A DNA stretch of 64,000 bases from Bacillota bacterium (lineage in GTDB: Bacteria > Bacillota > Bacilli > Alicyclobacillales > SLC66). The DNA lies in the NCBI GenBank assembly GCA_021828865.1, contig JAJZCW010000002.1, positions 62,001 through 126,000 on the forward strand. Direction: 5' to 3'. Below the pieces are notes generated by a model that had not been told where the DNA came from, made no database searches, and worked only from the letters and a program-made list of their open reading frames with translations. A program made the translations under genes and the position numbers. Shown piece after piece: positions 33,661 to 41,847 of this stretch (its first letter is position 1; the number at the start of each line of letters is the position of its first letter).

Positions 33661-35085
33661 CTATTTCGGTTCAATGCCAAGCGATGCTTTCATCGGAGTG
33701 AATTTCCACTCTGTTTCCTGCCACTCTGCCTCAGCATTTGAATCGCTGACAATTCCTGCGCCAGCAAAAAGTGTGGCCTTATTGGCATGAATCAATCCTG
33801 AGCGCAATGCCACCACAAAAGTTCCATTGCCGTCGCGATCCATCCAGCCAATAGGCCCTGCATAAAAACCCCGGTCCATTCCTTCACGTTCCAAGATGGC
33901 TTCTTTAGCCAGTTCGTTTGGCAACCCCGATACGGCTGGCGTGGGATGCAGGCTTTCCACCAAATCAAAGAGCGTTTTCCCTTGGTTCAGTTCTCCTCTA
34001 ATGGGGGTGTACAGGTGCTGTACGTGAGTCAACTTGCGAAGCATGGGAACATTAGGCGCACTAACTTTCGCCACTCCCTCCACAGACTCCAGGATGCCTG
34101 TGCGCACCAGTCGATGTTCATACAAGTCTTTCGTGCTCTCTAAGAGGCGCTTGCCAACAACATCATCCTCAGCATCCGTTTGACCTCGTGGTGCCGTTCC
34201 TGCCAGGCAATCGATCGCCACCTGATTATTTCGTGTTTCCACTAGTCGCTCTGGCGTAGACCCTACAAATACATCATCCGCATATGCAAGATAAAAACTC
34301 ACATTGGTGGGATTGGCAGATTTCAACTTGGCTAACCCAATAATCGCGTCCAGGTCGTGATCCGCTTTAAGCGTGAGTTTTCTTGCTAACACCACTTTTT
34401 CGTATTTACCCTGTTTAATGTCGTGAACCGTGTCTTCTACAGCTCGCATCCATGCATTTGCATCTGTCGATTCTTCTATTGCTACTTGCATTGAATGCGC
34501 TGCGACTGCTTGTAGGGGAGGCTGATCTAGTGCCATCTTCTGCAAGTCTGCCTGTAGATCACGAAACATGTCTTCCGCGTTCGAGTCGGCATTGACAAGA
34601 TGACTGACGATCAGGTTAACCCGACCCCCTTCTTTCACCCACTGCCAACGCGGCCAAACCCAAAGTCCATCTGGCCACTTCTGCCAGACCCCAGACCGCG
34701 CGTTACCTGGGGCAAAAGCAAATCCTCCATAAAACAAGGGACTTACGAGCTCGTCTCCAGATTGGATACTCAAATATTCCATGAATGCGGTTCTTGCCTT
34801 TGCAATCGCGTCTTCCCCATGGAATTCCCTCATCTTTTCCGCACCCACGCTGAGCAACTCGACGTTTTTTATTGGGTCGTTTACATAAAAAACAGGCGCA
34901 ATTGCACTCGCCTGGCGTATCACCCCAAGTTCAGGAAAAGCCCCCATAATGGGTAGCGTAGCTACCGCGATTCGTTCCTCACCTGTTCTCTTTGCCTCAT
35001 CAATGGCAGACTCAAATACCCCAAGAACACGCCTTGAATACACCAGAAAATTAACCATCAACGAATTGATCACATCTACAGCCAT
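33661..35085 (-). CDS. menF: Isochorismate synthase (MenF)
   Basis: A 474-residue chorismate-binding enzyme. The C-terminal domain has KYEKVVLARKLTLKADH, STPERLVETRNNQVAIDCLA, GTAPRGQTDAEDD, HPTPAVSGLPNELA and EREGMDRGFYAGPIGWMDRD, all typical of isochorismate synthases. Mg-binding Glu residues lie in these segments. Start ATG has AAGGGA nine bases upstream and overlaps the menE stop. It supplies MenD. A siderophore-type role is unlikely because it is embedded in the men operon. Confidence 0.94.
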   Translation of the reverse strand: MAVDVINSLMVNFLVYSRRVLGVFESAIDEAKRTGEERIAVATLPIMGAFPELGVIRQASAIAPVFYVNDPIKNVELLSVGAEKMREFHGEDAIAKARTAFMEYLSIQSGDELVSPLFYGGFAFAPGNARSGVWQKWPDGLWVWPRWQWVKEGGRVNLIVSHLVNADSNAEDMFRDLQADLQKMALDQPPLQAVAAHSMQVAIEESTDANAWMRAVEDTVHDIKQGKYEKVVLARKLTLKADHDLDAIIGLAKLKSANPTNVSFYLAYADDVFVGSTPERLVETRNNQVAIDCLAGTAPRGQTDAEDDVVGKRLLESTKDLYEHRLVRTGILESVEGVAKVSAPNVPMLRKLTHVQHLYTPIRGELNQGKTLFDLVESLHPTPAVSGLPNELAKEAILEREGMDRGFYAGPIGWMDRDGNGTFVVALRSGLIHANKATLFAGAGIVSDSNAEAEWQETEWKFTPMKASLGIEPK

Positions 35086-36554
35086 CTCACTAGTTCCCTT
35101 CGCAACAATTTCCCTGCCGCATTGCGTGGCAGTTCCTCTGCCATCCGTATCACTTTTGGCACCTTATATTTTGCCAGCCTTGTGGCACAAAACTCCTTTA
35201 ATTCCTTTTCACTGATCGAGATGTTCCCCTGTACAGAGACCACCGCATATGGCACCTGGCCGTATTCAGCGTCTTCCATCCCAGCAACGCCCGCTTCCAG
35301 CACACCCTCGTGTTCCTGCAACACCGCCTCTATTTCAGCGGGATAGACGTTCTCTCCCCCCGAGATGATGAGGTCTTGTCGGCGATCGAGCACATATAAA
35401 TACCCTTCTTCATCGAGATAACCGATATCGCCTGTGTGTAGCCATCCATCCTGAAAAGTTGCCACATTCGCATCCAGCCTTTGATAGTATCCTTTCACGA
35501 CAGTAGGCCCACGAAGCAGGATCTCCCCTGCGTGATATGCAGGTTGCTCCTTGCCGTCTTGCATGATTTTTATTTCGTTCATCAATAAAGGCTGACCTGC
35601 AGAACCGATTTTACGCAGGCTGTCGCCGAGTGTCAGCGTGGCCGCCTGTGAATTCGACTCTGTCAAACCATAGCTGAAAAGCGCGGGAACTTTCCGTTTT
35701 ACACATTCATCCAGTAAGACGCGAGGCGCTGGACCGCCACCTAATAGCACCACACGGACCCCTTCGGGAAACCACTCGTCATCTATCGCGAGCATGCGTT
35801 GCAACATCACCGCCACCACGGATAAAAGCGTTACTTTTTTGGTTCGAAGTGATGCCATCACTCGCTCCGCATCAAATTGCGCATGGATTTCTACCGTAGT
35901 GCCGTAGATCAGGCTACGTATCAATACGGCGAGGCCCCCCACGTGAAAAAGCGGCATGGGGATCAGCCACCTGTCCTCGGTCGACAAGCCAAGGCGAAAT
36001 GCTGACCCTGTGGCCCCCCAGAAGTGATTGCCGTAGGTGATCATAGCCCCTTTGGGGAACCCTGTCGTACCAGAGGTGTACACAATCGCATGTACCTTCT
36101 CGAGATCGACGGTTTTACGGTAAAGAGGTGCTTGTTCCGCCTCCTTGTCATCACCTGCAAGAACCAGCAATAACAGCGTATTGCCTTCGTCCTGCGCCAC
36201 CTGGATGATTTGGGTAGCGAATTCCTCATGTTCTTTGTCTGCAACGATTAACTTAACTCCGGCGTCACGCAACTGCCATACCACTTCTTTAACGGCTAGC
36301 CGCGTGTTGACAGGAACCAAGATGGCACTCGCCTGCATCAATGCATGCAATGCCACCGTAAAAACAAGGCCATGCCTGGCGATCACGGCCACGCGATCCC
36401 CTTCATTGATTCCCATATCACGATGAAGGTGTCCTGCAAATGCTGTTGCTTTTGCAAAAAGCGTCTGATACGACCAGGCAATCCCTTCATATTCCACCGC
36501 AATGGTGGATGAATTTCGCTTCACATAAAGCCAATCTGGAATTCGTTCCATCAT
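35076..36554 (-). CDS. menE: o-Succinylbenzoate-CoA ligase (MenE)
   Basis: A 492-residue adenylate-forming ligase. A3 motif AIVYTSGTTGFPKGAMITYG, A5 SYGLTESNSQ, A8 LDRRQDLIISGGENVYPAEI, catalytic Lys in RNAAGKLLRREL. A MenE feature is the TYGNHFWGATGSA stretch after A3. Its ATG overlaps the menB stop (TAATG). It acts on OSB to give OSB-CoA, the substrate of MenB. menC (o-succinylbenzoate synthase), needed before it, is not in the window. Confidence 0.94.
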   Translation of the reverse strand: MMERIPDWLYVKRNSSTIAVEYEGIAWSYQTLFAKATAFAGHLHRDMGINEGDRVAVIARHGLVFTVALHALMQASAILVPVNTRLAVKEVVWQLRDAGVKLIVADKEHEEFATQIIQVAQDEGNTLLLLVLAGDDKEAEQAPLYRKTVDLEKVHAIVYTSGTTGFPKGAMITYGNHFWGATGSAFRLGLSTEDRWLIPMPLFHVGGLAVLIRSLIYGTTVEIHAQFDAERVMASLRTKKVTLLSVVAVMLQRMLAIDDEWFPEGVRVVLLGGGPAPRVLLDECVKRKVPALFSYGLTESNSQAATLTLGDSLRKIGSAGQPLLMNEIKIMQDGKEQPAYHAGEILLRGPTVVKGYYQRLDANVATFQDGWLHTGDIGYLDEEGYLYVLDRRQDLIISGGENVYPAEIEAVLQEHEGVLEAGVAGMEDAEYGQVPYAVVSVQGNISISEKELKEFCATRLAKYKVPKVIRMAEELPRNAAGKLLRRELVRWL

Positions 36555-37372
36555 TATGGCAAACGGGGAAACTTTGAGAAGTCAGGCGAACGCTTCTCCA
36601 AAAATGAATTTTTGCCTTCTCTCGCTTCGTCCGTCATATAAAACATCATGGTCGCATCGCCAGCCATTTGTTGCAGACCTGCCAGTCCATCCGTATCGAC
36701 ATTAAATGACGCCTTCAGGAAGCGGATCGCCATTGGACTCTTCGCGAGAATTTCTCGCGCCCACTGAACCGCTTCGTCCTCTAGTTGCTCGACCGGCACC
36801 ACTTTATTCACTAGCCCCATTTCCAGTGCCTCTTTTGCACCGTATTGGCGACATAAAAACCAAATTTCTTTTGCTTTCTTAATCCCTACCGTCCGCGCGA
36901 GCAGCCCTGTTCCGTAGCCCGCATCAAAACTGCCCACAATCGGACCCGTTTGCCCAAATACAGCATTTTCCGCAGCAATCGTCAAATCGCATACTAGATG
37001 AAGCACATGACCGCCACCAATCGCGTAACCCGCAACTGCCGCGATCACCGCTTTAGGAAGTAGTCTGATTTGACGCTGCAAATCGAGCACATTCAAGCGA
37101 GGAATATGGTCATCGCCAATATAGCCGCCATGTCCACGCACTTTCTGATCCCCGCCAGAGCAAAACGCTTTTTCCCCTTGCCCGGTTAAAATCACCGCGC
37201 CAACTTCCGCATCATCACGCACTCTTGCAAATGCGTCCATCATTTCTTCCACGGTTTTGGGACGAAATGCATTTCGAACCTCCGGGCGATTAATGGTAAT
37301 TTTCGCAATCCCTTCTGCCTTCTCAAACAAAATATCCTCATAGGTATGCGCCGATTTCCAAACTATCGTCAT
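36554..37372 (-). CDS. menB: 1,4-Dihydroxy-2-naphthoyl-CoA synthase (MenB)
   Basis: A 272-residue crotonase-family enzyme. The MenB hallmark [20 protein letters not shown], then [40 protein letters not shown] (which includes the MenB-specific Ser/Asp loop), and the C-terminal Tyr in [18 protein letters not shown] lies about eight bases before ATG. It is the first gene of the operon, next to the promoter with two palindromes. Confidence 0.96.
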   Translation of the reverse strand: MTIVWKSAHTYEDILFEKAEGIAKITINRPEVRNAFRPKTVEEMMDAFARVRDDAEVGAVILTGQGEKAFCSGGDQKVRGHGGYIGDDHIPRLNVLDLQRQIRLLPKAVIAAVAGYAIGGGHVLHLVCDLTIAAENAVFGQTGPIVGSFDAGYGTGLLARTVGIKKAKEIWFLCRQYGAKEALEMGLVNKVVPVEQLEDEAVQWAREILAKSPMAIRFLKASFNVDTDGLAGLQQMAGDATMMFYMTDEAREGKNSFLEKRSPDFSKFPRLP

Positions 37373-37399
37373 CGCGAAATCCCCTTTTAGCTAAATAAT

Positions 37400-37413
37400 A
37401 GACCGTCCAGTCT
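37400..37413. promoter_or_regulatory. TetR-type operator-like palindrome O2 (men promoter)
   Basis: AGACCGTCCAGTCT, an imperfect palindrome with AGAC/GTCT ends, about 15 bp downstream of the -10. It matches the second site in layout. Center-to-center distance is 32 bp, about three helical turns. Confidence 0.6.
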
Positions 37414-37423
37414 GTTCATTTCG

Positions 37424-37452
37424 AGTATAACAGACCGACTGGTCTACAACAA
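37424..37452 (-). promoter_or_regulatory. Promoter of the menBEFDH operon
   Basis: Minus strand -35 TTGTTG (37447-37452), 17-bp spacer, -10 TATACT (37424-37429). One palindrome lies wholly in the spacer, another just downstream, so repression by steric block is expected. Confidence 0.72.
37432..37445. promoter_or_regulatory. TetR-type operator-like palindrome O1 (men promoter spacer)
   Basis: AGACCGACTGGTCT, a near-perfect palindrome (AGACC...GGTCT) between -35 and -10. Its form is typical of TetR/AcrR-family sites such as those for LmrA-type regulators. No TetR gene is in the window. Confidence 0.65.
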
Positions 37453-37487
37453 GTTCCAGCTTCAATATATCTTACCCCGGTAAACGC

Positions 37488-37516
37488 AAAAACCCGGGAG
37501 CCTAAAGACTCCCGGG
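37488..37516 (-). terminator. Terminator of the cupredoxin gene
   Basis: Minus strand CCCGGGAG / CTCCCGGG with an 8-nt loop, followed by TTTTTG. It separates the cupredoxin gene from the men promoter region downstream. Confidence 0.9.
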
Positions 37517-37551
37517 AAACAAGGGGATTCTTACAAATTTCGTAAGCTTAG

Positions 37552-38418
37552 TTAGTTGACAGCGTTAACATAACCCACCATGTAGCCAACATGGGTCATG
37601 GAGAAACTTTTCATTCCGCCATCACATGATATTTCGCATTGCCATTTGAATTTACCGGCTTTATTCACTGTGAAAGTAAATTGCGTTACACTCGGAACGC
37701 CTTCTTTTGAAGCGCCTGGGAACACTTTATTCAGGTTGATTTCAGGAGCCGTCATACTGTGAGAGCCAGTATCCCAGTTGACCACAGTCATATGAACAGG
37801 CAAACCCGCTGTCACATTAAAGCTAGCTGGCGAATAAGAGTCATGAAGTTGTTTGTCGACAGCTGCATATTGCAAGCCGTCTTTGATTGTCAATGTGACA
37901 AATTGCTCTTTATGATTGTTCGGAACCACTTTTACTTTACCCATCATATAACCATCATGGCTCATGGCCCAGCCATTTGCTTGACCATCACATTTGACAT
38001 CGCATAGCCATGTAAAAGCGCCTGTTTTAGCTGGGGTGAATTGGAAAGTAGTGACACTAGGTACACCTTTGTTCTTATGTCCTGGAATCATTTTATTGAC
38101 TTTAAGCGAGGTAGAGGTGAAGCTGTGGGGGCCGCCATCATAGTTATATACAGTTACTTGTACGGGCACACCTTGAACGACAGTGAAATCTGCAGGAGAA
38201 TAGGTGTCATGCATTTTCCCATCTGGGCCAAGATGCTCGCCTGGTAAAATTGTCAGATAAATGTGTTGCATTTTTAGAGTATGTGCCGCAGCGTGCTTTG
38301 CTATGTGATGTACCTGTGCAGCTTGGGCAGCTGGTGCTGCATTGCCTACAAACCCACCCATTGCTGCAATTGAAAGGGTGGACAGCGTAGCCACGCCTGC
38401 GATGATACTTTTTTTCAT
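37552..38418 (-). CDS. Secreted tandem cupredoxin-domain protein with CuA-like motifs
   Basis: A 288-residue protein: signal peptide (KKSIIAGVATLSTLSIAAMG), His-rich spacer, then two homologous domains (about 50-165 and 170-288). Each starts with a YLTIL or VTLTI strand and DxYSPA(D/S)F. Potential copper ligands are the same in both: His in GGPHSF and GSHSM, Cys-x3-Cys in LCDVKC and QCEISC, His 11 residues after the second Cys (AMSHDG, SMTHVG), Met in GYMMG and GYMVG. COX2 CuA sites have the His four after the Cys, so this is a variant. GGGAG nine bases before ATG. Likely periplasmic or extracellular copper or electron-transfer protein; no exact family recognised. Confidence 0.75.
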   Translation of the reverse strand: MKKSIIAGVATLSTLSIAAMGGFVGNAAPAAQAAQVHHIAKHAAAHTLKMQHIYLTILPGEHLGPDGKMHDTYSPADFTVVQGVPVQVTVYNYDGGPHSFTSTSLKVNKMIPGHKNKGVPSVTTFQFTPAKTGAFTWLCDVKCDGQANGWAMSHDGYMMGKVKVVPNNHKEQFVTLTIKDGLQYAAVDKQLHDSYSPASFNVTAGLPVHMTVVNWDTGSHSMTAPEINLNKVFPGASKEGVPSVTQFTFTVNKAGKFKWQCEISCDGGMKSFSMTHVGYMVGYVNAVN

Positions 38419-38523
38419 TCGTAATCGACTCCCGTTCGATATAATTTATTTGATAATGCCTCAGCAATTACATCATCCTCTTTCTCAATTGTTAGAGTTA
38501 GATTAAAAAGGACTATTCTGAGT

Positions 38524-38550
38524 AGAACATTAGGATGTTCTTGCTAGAAC
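38524..38550. promoter_or_regulatory. Inverted repeats AGAACAT-TAGG-ATGTTCT-TGCT-AGAAC
   Basis: Perfect 7-bp arms (38524-38530 and 38535-38541), followed by a third AGAAC (38546-38550) that pairs with GTTCT. They lie in the 270-bp AT-rich region between the divergent cupredoxin and menA genes, which otherwise shows only possible -10 sequences and a short AATCCTT/AAGGATT hairpin. A plausible operator, regulator unknown. Confidence 0.4.
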
Positions 38551-38689
38551 CTCTTTTAGTATCATACTTGTTGAAGTAGATTGGATGATTTATGATCGTA
38601 TAGTGCATCAATCCTTAGTAAATCAAGGATTTTTCTAATTTTATACTCATCAATAGTTAACTAGTTACGAATTGAAAGGAAGTGCTGTT

Positions 38690-39592
38690 TTGTCACCAAA
38701 CATACTAGTCATTGCTTGGCGATTGCTTCGCCCTCCCACCCTTACTGCTTCCCTCGCACCGGTGCTCGTGGGAACCGGACTTGCCATTGCTGAACAAAAA
38801 TTTCATTTTTGGCTGTTTCTCAGCATGCTTATTTCTTCCATGCTGATTCAAGCAGGTGCCAACATGATCAACGAGTACATGGACTATAAGCGAGGACTCG
38901 ATCACAAGGACATGGTGGGAATTGCCGGAACCATCGTGCGCGATGGCATTGCGCCCGGACTCGTTCTCGCCGCATTCTGGCTGACGATCCTAATCGCCGT
39001 GTTACTTGGTGTTTACATTTCATCCAGTACTTCTTGGTGGGTGGCAGTGGTTGGAGTAATCAGTATGGGGGTGATGTACCTCTATTCGGGTGGACCGCAT
39101 CCCATCTCATCTACGCCGTTTGGAGAAGTGACGGCTGGATTTTTTATGGGACCTGTCATTGTCATGATCAGTTACTACATTCAGTCTGGCCATCTTTCCT
39201 ATCATGCTTTTTGGACTTCTCTGCCAATCGGTTTGCTCATCGGCGCCATCCTGCTTGCCAATAACCTTCGCGACTACGTCCATGACGTTCAAGGGGGACG
39301 TAAAACTTTACCAATTATTTTAGGAAAAAAGGGCGGAGCAACGGTGCTCGGAGGAACTTTTATTCTCTCCTATGCGCTCATTTTGTTGCTTGTCGCCACG
39401 AAGCAACTGACACCTTGGGCCCTGATTACGTTACTGCTCGTATTCTCCACCTACAAGATTCCCGGGCGTTTCCTTGTCACTAGTGAAGGGCAGGAGTTGC
39501 AGTCCGCCTTCAAGGCCACTTCGCTTACGTTGATTCGCTTTAGTTTCGTGCTTTTCCTCTCACTGCTGATCGGTGCTTTCATTCGCATTTAG
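38690..39592 (+). CDS. menA: 1,4-Dihydroxy-2-naphthoate polyprenyltransferase (MenA)
   Basis: A 300-residue UbiA-family enzyme that attaches the isoprenoid side chain to DHNA. Eight or nine TM segments. The first Asp-rich motif is NMINEYMDYKRGLD (N-x3-D-x3-G-x-D plan), the second is NNLRDYVHDVQGGRKTLPII (D-x3-D). RPPTLTASLAPVLVGTG at the N-terminus is typical of MenA. TTG at 38690 has AAAGGA nine bases upstream; a TTG six codons earlier is in frame but precedes it. It completes DHNA to demethylmenaquinone, acting after the operon 1.3 kb away on the other strand. Confidence 0.93.
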   Translation: MSPNILVIAWRLLRPPTLTASLAPVLVGTGLAIAEQKFHFWLFLSMLISSMLIQAGANMINEYMDYKRGLDHKDMVGIAGTIVRDGIAPGLVLAAFWLTILIAVLLGVYISSSTSWWVAVVGVISMGVMYLYSGGPHPISSTPFGEVTAGFFMGPVIVMISYYIQSGHLSYHAFWTSLPIGLLIGAILLANNLRDYVHDVQGGRKTLPIILGKKGGATVLGGTFILSYALILLLVATKQLTPWALITLLLVFSTYKIPGRFLVTSEGQELQSAFKATSLTLIRFSFVLFLSLLIGAFIRI

Positions 39593-39593
39593 G

Positions 39594-39654
39594 TATAATC
39601 ATATAAAAAAGGGTTCCTGCGCTTGGCACAGGAACCCTTTTTTATATGATTATA
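39594..39654. terminator. 26-bp perfect inverted repeat, bidirectional terminator
   Basis: Arms 39594-39619 and 39629-39654 are perfectly complementary over 26 bases (TATAATCATATAAAAAAGGG continuing to the loop), with a 9-nt loop. Terminator GC stem GGGTTCCTG plus T6 is in the center, so it works for menA and for the reverse strand. The A/T-rich outer part adds unusual length. Confidence 0.88.
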
Positions 39655-39663
39655 TTCTATTGG

Positions 39664-39840
39664 TTAATGAGCGTAAATGTTGAAGGCACCTTTCATCCAG
39701 CCGTTTGTCATCATCGCTCCCATCCAACCGCTTGCACCAGATCCGCATGCCGCTTCACATTGCCATGTGTTACGGATGGTATCTTTATGATACTTTTGAA
39801 CTGTATTGTAGAAAAATGAAAAACTAGGGATGCCATTCCC
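39664..39840 (-). pseudogene. Decayed C-terminal fragment of a cupredoxin-domain protein
   Basis: On the minus strand, 58 codons in one frame, preceded by in-frame TAG and TAA and lacking a start, read GIPSFSFFYNTV, then TWQCEAACGSGASGWMGAMM and NGWMKGAFNIYAH before TAA. This lines up with the end of the 37.5-kb protein (GVPSVTQFTFTV, WQCEISC..., GYMVGYVNAVN). The CxxxC is kept, the His ligand is not (MMTNG instead of SMTHVG). The N-terminal part is gone, replaced by the trxB end 40 bases upstream. No ribosome site. Confidence 0.75.
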
Positions 39841-39879
39841 CTAGTTTTATTCATCTCTATAGAACTGATCTCTCTTTGA

Positions 39880-40845
39880 TTACTGAGCGACGGAAACCGA
39901 CCAGTCATGCGTCGATGAGCCTTCCAAGAATTTTTCGACATCAAGTGCCGCTTTACAACCTGATCCTGCTGCGGTTACAGCCTGACGATAGCGGGAATCC
40001 ATCACATCACCGCAAGCAAACACGCCTTCCACGCTAGTGGCTGTTGTAATGCTATTCGTGACAATATACCCCACTTTGTCTGTCGCCAACTGACCACCCA
40101 AAAATGCAGTATTGGGAGAATGACCTATCGCGACAAAGATACCTTCCGTCTCGATTACTTTTTTCTCGCTTGTCTCATTATCGAGCACTTCAAGCGCATG
40201 TACCTTGTTCTCTTTTTCATGAACTTCCAAAGGAGTTACATTCAACATCCATTTGATTTTCGGATTTTCCCTCGCACGTTCTTGCATGAATTTAGAGGCG
40301 CGAAGTTCATTCCTTCGATGGACAATCGTCACTTCACTGGCAAACTTAGTCAAGAAATTAGCCTCCTCCATCGCAGAATCACCTCCTCCAATCACGAGAA
40401 TGCGCTTGTTACGGAAGAAAAATCCATCACAGGTGGCGCAAGTCGATACCCCTTTACCGATGAGTTCCGACTCGCCTTTAATACCAAGCAGCCTAGCCGA
40501 TGCGCCAGTCGAAATGATGAGAGAATCAGCTTCATACTGATCTTCTTCGTTCACCGTAACATGAAACGGACGCTTGCTGAGATCGACCGAGGTAACCCAG
40601 CCCGTTTCGAATTCCGCACCGAACTTCTCCGCCTGTGCACGCATGTTGTTCATCAATTCCGGTCCCATAATTCCATCTTCAAAGCCTGGAAAGTTTTCGA
40701 CCTCGGTCGTAAGCGTCAATTGCCCGCCGGGTTCATTGCCTTCAATCACCAGCGGCTCCAAATTGGCTCTGGCAGCGTAGATAGCAGCCGTCAAGCCGGC
40801 TGGTCCAGTACCCAATATCATCAAACGCAAGTGTCTACTCGCCAT
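39880..40845 (-). CDS. trxB: Thioredoxin reductase
   Basis: A 321-residue flavoprotein. FAD motif LMILGTGPAGLTAAIYAARA, redox-active CATCDG, NADPH motif VIGGGDSAMEEANFL, and the second FAD motif GVFACGDVMDSRYRQAVTAAGSG are all present. The start ATG at 40845 has GAGG nine bases upstream. The frame is open much further (to 41052), through the promoter and into the divergent gene, but that stretch is unrelated. The extra C-terminal tail SSTHDWSVSVAQ is short. Confidence 0.96.
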   Translation of the reverse strand: MASRHLRLMILGTGPAGLTAAIYAARANLEPLVIEGNEPGGQLTLTTEVENFPGFEDGIMGPELMNNMRAQAEKFGAEFETGWVTSVDLSKRPFHVTVNEEDQYEADSLIISTGASARLLGIKGESELIGKGVSTCATCDGFFFRNKRILVIGGGDSAMEEANFLTKFASEVTIVHRRNELRASKFMQERARENPKIKWMLNVTPLEVHEKENKVHALEVLDNETSEKKVIETEGIFVAIGHSPNTAFLGGQLATDKVGYIVTNSITTATSVEGVFACGDVMDSRYRQAVTAAGSGCKAALDVEKFLEGSSTHDWSVSVAQ

Positions 40846-40883
40846 TTTCATCATCCTCAATAGAAAAAAGTTATTTTTTTCAT

Positions 40884-40911
40884 AGTATAACCATTCCGGG
40901 GAATTCAGCAA
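40884..40911 (-). promoter_or_regulatory. Promoter of trxB
   Basis: Minus strand -35 TTGCTG (40906-40911), 16-bp spacer, -10 TATACT (40884-40889), 45 bases upstream of the start. Confidence 0.65.
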
Positions 40912-40971
40912 GCATGTCGTAAATCTGCTATACTGATGCTTGAATTCGTGCAACGTCAAGGGGGAGTTACA

Positions 40972-41844
40972 TTGCCAAAAGATCTCCGTCAGCATTCGAT
41001 GGGTCAATTGATTGACAACATCTATCATCAATATCGGAGATACTTCCCACAACTTTTTATGATTAGCCTATTCTTCGAACTTCCACAGGTCATCCTGAGC
41101 TCAGTCATTCAGTCGCGTTCCGCCAACAACCTAAATTGGCAACTGCTTAGTAGTGGCAAAGCAGGAATGGAACAGTTTCTAACCCAGCTTCAGAATTACA
41201 TCACCTTACATGGCGGATTAACGATCGCTGTACTCGGCTTGATTGTTACTATGTTGAACCTGAACGTGTTTACGCCACTTCTGAACGGCAGCTTTTATTC
41301 TCTTTCGAACGATGCGCTCAGCAGCAGCGCTGTCAATACATTTTTAAAAATTACCCTTGCTCATCCGATCCAGCAAGCCCGTAAACGATGGCCCGCATTC
41401 TTATCCACTCTTTGGTTACTCATTGGCCTCTCGTTTGCAGGAGTAATCTTTTTTGGCCTTGTTGCGCTGGTTATATCACTGATACCAGGATTTCAATTCT
41501 TGCTAGTCCTTTTATATCTGGCTCTACTGGTAGCTCTATTATGGATTGTCGTGAGATTGTCTTTTACCTTTACCTCAGTGATCATCGAGGATAAAAGCAA
41601 CTGGGCGGCTATCAAACGCTCCTGGTCGCTGACAAAATACCGTTTCTGGTTCCTTTTTATGATGCTCATACTATCCCAATTGATTTTATCCTTTGCAGAT
41701 ATGGGATTTAATTCGCTGGTATCGCCACTTCCAGGGATATGGTTGCAGACATTTTTAGGCTGGATATTCTCCATAATCATTCAACCCGTTTATGCGCTGA
41801 TCCTTGTCAACCTGTTTTGGGATTTCAAGCGTGACGAGAGGTAG
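40972..41844 (+). CDS. Polytopic membrane protein, GPDP-membrane-domain-like
   Basis: A 290-residue protein with about six TM segments. The layout, an amphipathic N-terminus (HSMGQLIDNIYHQYRRYFPQ), then TM pairs, and IEDKSNWAAIKRSWSLTKYRFW between TM4 and TM5, recalls the membrane domain of YjgN/GdpD-associated proteins, where VIEDKS...AIKRSWxL is a common motif. Function unknown. TTG at 40972 has AAGGGGGAG five bases upstream. Divergent from trxB, and its 3' end is three bases from the HD-GYP gene. Confidence 0.65.
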   Translation: MPKDLRQHSMGQLIDNIYHQYRRYFPQLFMISLFFELPQVILSSVIQSRSANNLNWQLLSSGKAGMEQFLTQLQNYITLHGGLTIAVLGLIVTMLNLNVFTPLLNGSFYSLSNDALSSSAVNTFLKITLAHPIQQARKRWPAFLSTLWLLIGLSFAGVIFFGLVALVISLIPGFQFLLVLLYLALLVALLWIVVRLSFTFTSVIIEDKSNWAAIKRSWSLTKYRFWFLFMMLILSQLILSFADMGFNSLVSPLPGIWLQTFLGWIFSIIIQPVYALILVNLFWDFKRDER

Positions 41845-41847
41845 GCG

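Noticed and set aside
40120..40863. 247-codon plus-strand open frame antisense to trxB
   Set aside because: Entirely opposite an unmistakable thioredoxin reductase; no ribosome site and no domain.
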